Shown here piece after piece: positions 4,479 to 8,792 of a DNA stretch of 8,792 nt. The notes under the pieces were generated by a model. That model had not been told where the DNA came from, searched no databases, and was given only the letters and a program-made list of their open reading frames with translations. The stretch spans positions 1-8,792 of the forward strand of contig CAIVHI010000325.1 in NCBI GenBank assembly GCA_903905685.1, written 5' to 3'. Each line of letters opens with the position of its first letter. Positions within the stretch are counted from its first letter, which is position 1. A program made the translations under genes and the position numbers. The stretch comes from an uncultured Bacteroidota bacterium (GTDB taxonomy: Bacteria; Bacteroidota; Bacteroidia; Chitinophagales; Chitinophagaceae).

Positions 4479-6830
4479 TCAATCGTCTTCCATAAACGAC
4501 AACGTCTTGTCTTTCTTGATGTAGACTTTGTCCATCCACAACAGTAGGGCCGGCAGCAGGGTCAGGTTGGTAACCATGGCGAGCAGCAGGGTGAGGGAGG
4601 TGAGGTAGCCCAGCGACTTGGTGCCGTCGAAGTGCGACAACATGAAGACGGCAAAGCCGGCTATCAATATCAGGGAAGTATAGATGATGCTCAAGCCGGT
4701 ATCGTGGATGGTGCGGTGCACGGTGTCGGCAATGCTGTCGTCGTGGCGGCGCAGTTCCTGCTTGAAGTTCACGAGGAAGCGGATGGTGACGTCGATGGTG
4801 ATGCCTAAGGCCACACTGAACACTAACACCGTAGAGGGTTTGATGCGGATGTCCATCCATCCCATGAGGCCGGCGGTGATGAGCAGCGGAACCACATTCA
4901 CGACAATAGATATCAGCAGGATGCGCCAAGACCTAAACAAGCCTATCATGCAGCCGAAGATAATGAGGAATGCCAGAACAAGGCTGTCGCGCAAGCTGTT
5001 CACAATGAACTTGCTGCCCTCAAGGAAGGTGATGCTGGTGCCGGTAAACGTGATGTGGTACTTGTTGGAGTCGAAAATCTTGTAGGTATTGGGCTTGATG
5101 AACGAATCGAGCAGCACGGGCAGCTTGCGCGAGCCGATGTCGGCCATGTTCACGCTGATGCGGGCCCGTTGCTTGGTGCTGTCTACAAACGAGTTGAGCA
5201 ATTTGGCAAACAGGCCGTTTTTGTCAGCCTTGTTGGTGCGCAGGTAAGGCAGCACAAACGCTGCTTGCAGCATGTCGCCAGGCACCTCATAGTTGGCAGT
5301 GTCGCCGCCAAAGTAGGCTTGATTGGCAAATTTGATGCCCTCGGTTATGGCCAGTACGTGCCCAATCTCGGGACGGGTCTGCAAATATTGCGTCAGTTGG
5401 TCCATGCGGCCCAATGCATCCAGCGACAACACACCGTTCTTCTTCTTGGTATCCACCAATATTTCCAGCGGCATTACGCCACGGAAATTGGTTTCGAAAA
5501 ATTTCAAATCGATGGCCACCTTGTCAGATTTCGGCAAGTCGTCTACAATGTGGGTTTCGTTGGTAAGGCGCATGAGCCCCATTACCGAAAGTACACACAC
5601 AGCGGCCGTAAACCCGTAAATCCAGATGCGGTGGGCAAATACCCACTTCGTGATGCGCGTCAGCAGCACATGAATCCATTTCCGCTCCAAATACCTGATA
5701 TGCTTCACATGGGGGTCGGGCAACAGGCTGAAGAAAGCGGGAATGAAGATGAGCGAGATGACGAACAGGCCGATGATGTTGATACCCGCTACCAAGCCAA
5801 ACTCCTTTAGCAGGGTGCTCTTGGTGAAGAAAAACACCCCGAAACCGATGGCCGCCGTGAGGTTGGTAAAGAACGTGACAACCCCCATACGGTCTACCAT
5901 GCGCAGCAGCGACTTGATTTTATTGCGCGTTTTGTGAAACTCCGTATGGTATTTATTGAGGAGGTATACGCAGTTGGGGATGCCGATGACCACCACTAGC
6001 GGGGGAATGAGGGCGGTAAGCAGCGTAATCTTATAACCCAGCAACACCAAGGTGCCTATAGACCACACCACACCCATTGCCACAACCATCATGGAAGACA
6101 ACACAGCCGAGAACGAGCGGAAGAACAACACGAGGATTACAGCAGTGAGTACGAACGACAGCACGAGGAACAACTTCATTTCGGACTGTACCCTAACCGC
6201 CATTTCGGTGCGGATGAGGGGTAGGCCGGAATAGTGTAACTCCACTTGGTGTTTCGCGGCAAACGAATCGCCAAGGGCGAGTATGGAACCCACCACCTTG
6301 GCGCGATACTTGGAATTGAGTGTATCCTTGTTGATTCTCACCGCCATCAAGTAGGCGTCGGTAGCCGGATTGTACAAAAATCCGCGGTAAAACGGTAGGT
6401 TGACAAATGCTCGGTGGATGCTGTCTACATCGGCATACGGCGGTTGGCCGGGGGCAATGGGCACTACCTTCAGCTTTTGGGTCTCGGTGTCCTTCACAAA
6501 AGAGATGGCGGCCGGCACACTGAATACGTTCTCCACCGCACTAACCTTCGAAATATCCTTGGTGAGAGTGGCGTAATCGTTGAAGAACCCCTTGGTGAAG
6601 AAATTCTTGGACTGCACGCCAATCACCATCAGGTTGCCGTCTTCCCCAAAAGTGGACCTGAAGTTCTGGTATTCAATGTATTTGGGGTTATCGGTAGGAA
6701 CGGCGCTGATAAAATCGTAACTCAGTTTTACTTGCGAGGCAAAAAAGCCCATAACACCTGTTGCCACAAGCAACAATATCAAGAGGAATATTCTGAATTT
6801 GATGATAAGTGCGGCTATTTGATGCCACAT
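4479..6830 (-). CDS. MMPL/RND-superfamily exporter
   Basis: The 783-residue inner-membrane protein has the twelve-helix RND layout as two repeats. TM1 is at about 12-31, a periplasmic loop at 32-215, and TM2-6 at about 220-237, 244-264, 268-290, 316-336 and 344-369. TM7 is at 402-420, a second loop at 421-612, and TM8-12 at 616-633, 635-655, 664-683, 713-731 and 741-765. TM10 carries GITID (676-680), whose Asp680 sits where the proton-relay Asp of RND pumps is found; TM4 carries GIPNCVY (283-289), with no acidic residue. It belongs with the stand-alone MMPL or 'predicted exporter' proteins, likely moving lipids or hydrophobic compounds with the proton gradient. No membrane-fusion or outer-membrane partner is adjacent. 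The ATG at 6830 gives a normal short N-terminal amphipathic helix. Substrate unknown. Confidence 0.9.
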   Translation of the reverse strand: MWHQIAALIIKFRIFLLILLLVATGVMGFFASQVKLSYDFISAVPTDNPKYIEYQNFRSTFGEDGNLMVIGVQSKNFFTKGFFNDYATLTKDISKVSAVENVFSVPAAISFVKDTETQKLKVVPIAPGQPPYADVDSIHRAFVNLPFYRGFLYNPATDAYLMAVRINKDTLNSKYRAKVVGSILALGDSFAAKHQVELHYSGLPLIRTEMAVRVQSEMKLFLVLSFVLTAVILVLFFRSFSAVLSSMMVVAMGVVWSIGTLVLLGYKITLLTALIPPLVVVIGIPNCVYLLNKYHTEFHKTRNKIKSLLRMVDRMGVVTFFTNLTAAIGFGVFFFTKSTLLKEFGLVAGINIIGLFVISLIFIPAFFSLLPDPHVKHIRYLERKWIHVLLTRITKWVFAHRIWIYGFTAAVCVLSVMGLMRLTNETHIVDDLPKSDKVAIDLKFFETNFRGVMPLEILVDTKKKNGVLSLDALGRMDQLTQYLQTRPEIGHVLAITEGIKFANQAYFGGDTANYEVPGDMLQAAFVLPYLRTNKADKNGLFAKLLNSFVDSTKQRARISVNMADIGSRKLPVLLDSFIKPNTYKIFDSNKYHITFTGTSITFLEGSKFIVNSLRDSLVLAFLIIFGCMIGLFRSWRILLISIVVNVVPLLITAGLMGWMDIRIKPSTVLVFSVALGITIDVTIRFLVNFKQELRRHDDSIADTVHRTIHDTGLSIIYTSLILIAGFAVFMLSHFDGTKSLGYLTSLTLLLAMVTNLTLLPALLLWMDKVYIKKDKTLSFMEDD

Positions 6831-7162
6831 GTCGTGGTTGGTTGTGGTTAAAAAACCGTAAAAGTAACAAATCGAAAGTTAAAGTTGCCCCTAAATCGCT
6901 ACAGGCCAATCATTCGGTGGTTTTGGCATCCACCTATACTTTGCGCCATCACTATCTGACAATCATAGCATTAGGTGCCTTCCAACCCAAATTCGGCGTT
7001 CAAAAACACCTTGTTCGCTGCAACTGCATCAAATCAGCATTATGCTAAATCGCGCAATCCGGAAGGCGGGCGGTGGGCATCGCCTACGTACTGTCGGGCT
7101 ACCGTACCCCGGCAAATCAATGCAATACGGTTTTATATGTACCTTGCAGCCCAATTTGCAAT
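6831..7162. other. Divergent intergenic region, exporter to comB
   Basis: These 332 nt separate the minus-strand exporter gene from comB and must hold both promoters. On the minus strand, TACTTTTA (6866-6859) is one base off the -7 consensus, 28 nt before the exporter ATG. On the plus strand, CTATACTTTGCGCC (6934-6947) is promoter-like with off-consensus spacing. Two GC-rich hairpins lie at 7068-7113. Open frames here have no protein-like composition, and I see no tRNA or mobile element. Confidence 0.5.
7068..7113 (+). other. Tandem GC-rich hairpins upstream of comB
   Basis: GGCGGT (7069-7074) pairs with ATCGCC (7079-7084) around a GGGC tetraloop with one wobble pair. GTCGGG (7093-7098) pairs with CCCGGC (7108-7113) around a 9-nt loop, also with one wobble. 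An imperfect direct repeat, CTACGTAC (7084-7091) and CTACCGTAC (7099-7107), overlaps them. The block stands out as GC-rich against AT-richer flanks and ends 49 nt before the comB ATG. No T run follows, so it is not a simple terminator. It may be a structured leader RNA or a short interspersed repeat copy. Confidence 0.35.
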
Positions 7163-7894
7163 ATGGATAAGGTAGATATGCCCCGTTTGGAGGTCTGTTT
7201 TTCGCCCGCTTTGCTGCACCTTTACGACACCCGCGACACCGTTGTCGTGATAATAGATATTTTTCGGGCCACGTCTACCATCACCGCAGCCTTGCATAAT
7301 GGCGCGAAGTGTGTCATACCGGTGGCATCGGTTGCGGAGTGCATAGCTTTGGGCAACGAAATCCCCAACAGCCTCACAGCGGGCGAACGAGACGGGCAAG
7401 TGGTTCCGGGCTTGCAATACGGCAACTCCCCATCCGAATACCGGCCCGATTTCGTTGCAGGTAAAACTTTGGTACTCACCACCACCAACGGCACCCGCCT
7501 GCTACACATGGTGCAACAGGCCGACCGCATCGTGATTGGATCCTTCCTCAATATCTCTGCCCTTTGCACCTACCTCACAGGCTTGGGCAAGAATGTACTT
7601 TTAGGATGTGCGTCTTGGAAAGACCGGTTCAATTTGGAAGACACCCTATTTGCGGGAGCGGTGGTGCACCACATCGGCGGAAATTTCAAAATCAATTGCG
7701 ACAGTGCCCGTGCCGCCCGGCACCTGTACCGGAGCGTGGGCGACAAGCCCCTCCTGGAATTCCTGAAAGACAGCTCCCACTATGGCCGCCTGTCTGCCTA
7801 CGGACTGCATCACGATTTGGAATATTGCACAACGCCAGACCTTCATCCCGTTATCCCGGTGTTGCGGGGTCGGGAAATTGTGGCGGAGGTGTAG
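7163..7894 (+). CDS. comB: ComB-family 2-phosphosulfolactate phosphatase
   Basis: The 243-residue protein carries the ComB family (PF04029) motifs in order: LEVCFSPALL (8-17), VVIIDIFRATSTI (28-40), AGERDGQ (71-77) followed by YGNSP (83-87), LTTTNGTRLL (104-113), IGSFLNISAL (124-133) and CASWKDRFNLEDTLFAGAVV (145-164). The reference enzyme, a Mg-dependent phosphatase in methanogens, converts 2-phosphosulfolactate to sulfolactate on the way to coenzyme M. Bacteroidota are not known to make coenzyme M, so the local role could be sulfolactate formation or another acid phosphatase activity. ATG 7163 is the chosen start; ATG 7178 would begin MPRLEVCFSP and is also plausible. In-frame GTG 7073 would translate the hairpin region and is rejected. 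It is a single gene without pathway partners in the window. Confidence 0.9.
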   Translation: MDKVDMPRLEVCFSPALLHLYDTRDTVVVIIDIFRATSTITAALHNGAKCVIPVASVAECIALGNEIPNSLTAGERDGQVVPGLQYGNSPSEYRPDFVAGKTLVLTTTNGTRLLHMVQQADRIVIGSFLNISALCTYLTGLGKNVLLGCASWKDRFNLEDTLFAGAVVHHIGGNFKINCDSARAARHLYRSVGDKPLLEFLKDSSHYGRLSAYGLHHDLEYCTTPDLHPVIPVLRGREIVAEV

Positions 7895-8086
7895 CATGCG
7901 CCTGGAGACACCCGGCCACAAAAATTGCCCGAGATGCCTAAAAAAAGCGCAAAAATTGTGTAACATTGCACCCAAATAATTAATTGTGGCCAAAAACCGG
8001 ATTTCATTATAATAAATTCGGTGTAAGTCATATTTTTAACCCCGCACCGTGTAGTCGGAAATTATTTAACGGTACAACAGAACCAT
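7895..8086. other. AT-rich intergenic region before the secreted nuclease-like gene
   Basis: These 192 nt contain many A and T runs. CAAAAATTG occurs twice, at 7919-7927 and 7950-7958, starting 31 bp apart (about three helical turns). TAACATTG (7961-7968) is one base off the TAnnTTTG box but lies 118 nt before the ATG. GGTGT/ACACC (7888-7892 and 7908-7912) is a weak dyad at the comB stop. No RNA gene or convincing promoter is visible. Confidence 0.35.
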
Positions 8087-8792
8087 ATGCAAATCGGAAT
8101 CCTCAAAAGCTACTCCAAAATGGTGGCAGTGTTGTTGGCAGCCTTTAGTTTGAATGCTCATGCCCAAGACATCGTAAAAGTCAGGAACCTGAACTATACT
8201 TCGTATTACTCCAAATCTCAGCACATTCCGGTATTGGTTATTTATTCCTTGACGCCGGAACAATTCAACTGCAACAAACTGAAAGGCGAAAGTGCCATCA
8301 AACCCGGTCCGGATCCGCAACTTGCCGATTATACCGCACTAAAAGAAGACTACAACAACTCGCTCTTCGAAACCACCCAAATGATGGCTGCCGAAGAAAA
8401 TGGTTGCGACAAAGATGCATTTACCGAAAGCTACTACTTCACGAACATCATGCCCATGCCCCGCAACCTGTATAAAGAGTTGTGGGCCAATCTGCACACC
8501 AAGGAAATGGTTAAGGCGAAAAAGTACAAAAAAATCAAAGTATTCACCGGCACCGTGGGTCGTAACTGGATAATAGGTGCAGAGCACAATGTGGTTGTCC
8601 CCGAATATGCATGGAAGGTGATTTACATCCCCAGCACCGACGAATACCTGTGCTATGAGTTCCACAACATCGAGCCCTTCAACCCTAAAGACAAAGTGAA
8701 CAACCACAAAGTGGATTTGGCAACCATCGAATCGCTTGCAGGTGTGCACTTTGTAAACGGCGTTATCTCGGCCAGCTACGTTGTAAGCACCC
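8087..8792 (+). CDS. Secreted DNA/RNA non-specific endonuclease-fold protein lacking the DRGH motif (partial)
   Basis: This open frame gives 235 codons and runs off the window end. An N-terminal signal peptide is clear: Lys7 and Lys11, then MVAVLLAAFSL (12-22), and a signal peptidase I site AHA|QD after residue 26. The mature part follows Endonuclease_NS (PF01223) block by block: LNYTSYYSKSQHIPVLVIYSL (35-55), ADY (80-82), YYFTNIMPM (116-124), LWANL (132-136), KIKVFTGTVG (149-158), VPEYAWKVIYIP (171-182) and DLATIESLAGVHF (210-222). In active members the stretch after DY carries DRGH, the catalytic His and partners; here the aligned residues read NNSL (90-93). The metal-binding Asn and Glu near the Trp also appear displaced or replaced. 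It is therefore probably a secreted non-catalytic relative or one with changed chemistry. The ATG at 8087 is fixed by the signal peptide. Downstream neighbours are not visible. Confidence 0.75.
   Translation, partial: MQIGILKSYSKMVAVLLAAFSLNAHAQDIVKVRNLNYTSYYSKSQHIPVLVIYSLTPEQFNCNKLKGESAIKPGPDPQLADYTALKEDYNNSLFETTQMMAAEENGCDKDAFTESYYFTNIMPMPRNLYKELWANLHTKEMVKAKKYKKIKVFTGTVGRNWIIGAEHNVVVPEYAWKVIYIPSTDEYLCYEFHNIEPFNPKDKVNNHKVDLATIESLAGVHFVNGVISASYVVST

Noticed and set aside
5055..5810. 251-codon plus-strand open frame opposite the exporter gene
   Set aside because: Rich in His, Gln and Val without domain-like pattern. It lies entirely antisense to a clear MMPL gene and is a shadow of its codon use.
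6846..6857. GGTT/AACC hairpin in the exporter leader
   Set aside because: A 4-bp, half A/T stem over an A-run is too weak to support a regulatory call.
6809..7048. 79-codon plus-strand open frame in the exporter-comB gap
   Set aside because: Begins inside the antisense of the exporter start, has no conserved pattern, and covers the region expected to hold promoters.
7073..7162. 30-residue N-terminal extension of ComB from GTG 7073
   Set aside because: It would translate the hairpin block, contains an unusual Cys/Pro-rich stretch, and lies outside the ComB family, which starts near MDKVDMPRLEVCF.
8339..8749. 136-codon minus-strand open frame opposite the secreted nuclease-like gene
   Set aside because: His/Val/Phe-rich antisense frame; the plus-strand frame has a signal peptide and Endonuclease_NS blocks.

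Overview
The window reads as chromosomal DNA of a Bacteroidota bacterium, most like the Chitinophagaceae/Sphingobacteriales side of the phylum (inference). Three things support this. No gene start has a Shine-Dalgarno sequence. Several starts lie just behind the TAnnTTTG box used by Bacteroidota primary sigma factors. The protein set (PdxJ with an NVNK N-terminus, a NadD of this phylum's type, a YtxH/Holin-X cluster, a GIPN-type MMPL exporter, ComB) is typical of the phylum.

Left part, all on the + strand: pdxJ (84-809, pyridoxine 5'-phosphate synthase), nadD (884-1456, nicotinate-nucleotide adenylyltransferase), then a tight three-gene cluster. The cluster encodes a YtxH-like small membrane protein (1568-1768), a Holin-X/YqjE-like two-helix membrane protein (1781-2131) and an unrecognised 128-residue protein (2142-2528). 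The first two genes make cofactors (PLP and NAD). The cluster looks like a cell-envelope or stress operon comparable in layout to proteobacterial yqjD-yqjE-yqjK.

Middle: a two-gene unit (2620-4419). It encodes a 400-residue SMC/ABC-type AAA ATPase and, 3 nt later, a 197-residue protein with acidic motifs suggesting a TOPRIM/DUF4276-like effector. This is the best candidate in the window for a poorly described system, plausibly anti-phage defence of the OLD/PARIS/AAA+DUF4276 kind. It is convergent with a large MMPL/RND-type exporter gene on the minus strand (4479-6830).

Right part: a 332-nt intergenic stretch with two GC-rich hairpins, then comB (7163-7894, 2-phosphosulfolactate phosphatase family). 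After a 192-nt AT-rich gap comes the first 235 codons of a secreted protein (8087 to the window end). It looks like a DNA/RNA non-specific endonuclease (Endonuclease_NS fold) whose catalytic DRGH motif has been lost, so it is probably a pseudo-enzyme.

Regulation visible in sequence: TAnnTTTG boxes before pdxJ, nadD and the ytxH-like gene, with a degenerate one before the ATPase gene. The nadD box ends 4 nt before the ATG and so predicts a leaderless mRNA; it also overlaps a perfect 6-bp dyad followed by T4, which could end pdxJ transcription. No RNA genes, CRISPR arrays, insertion sequences or attachment sites were seen.
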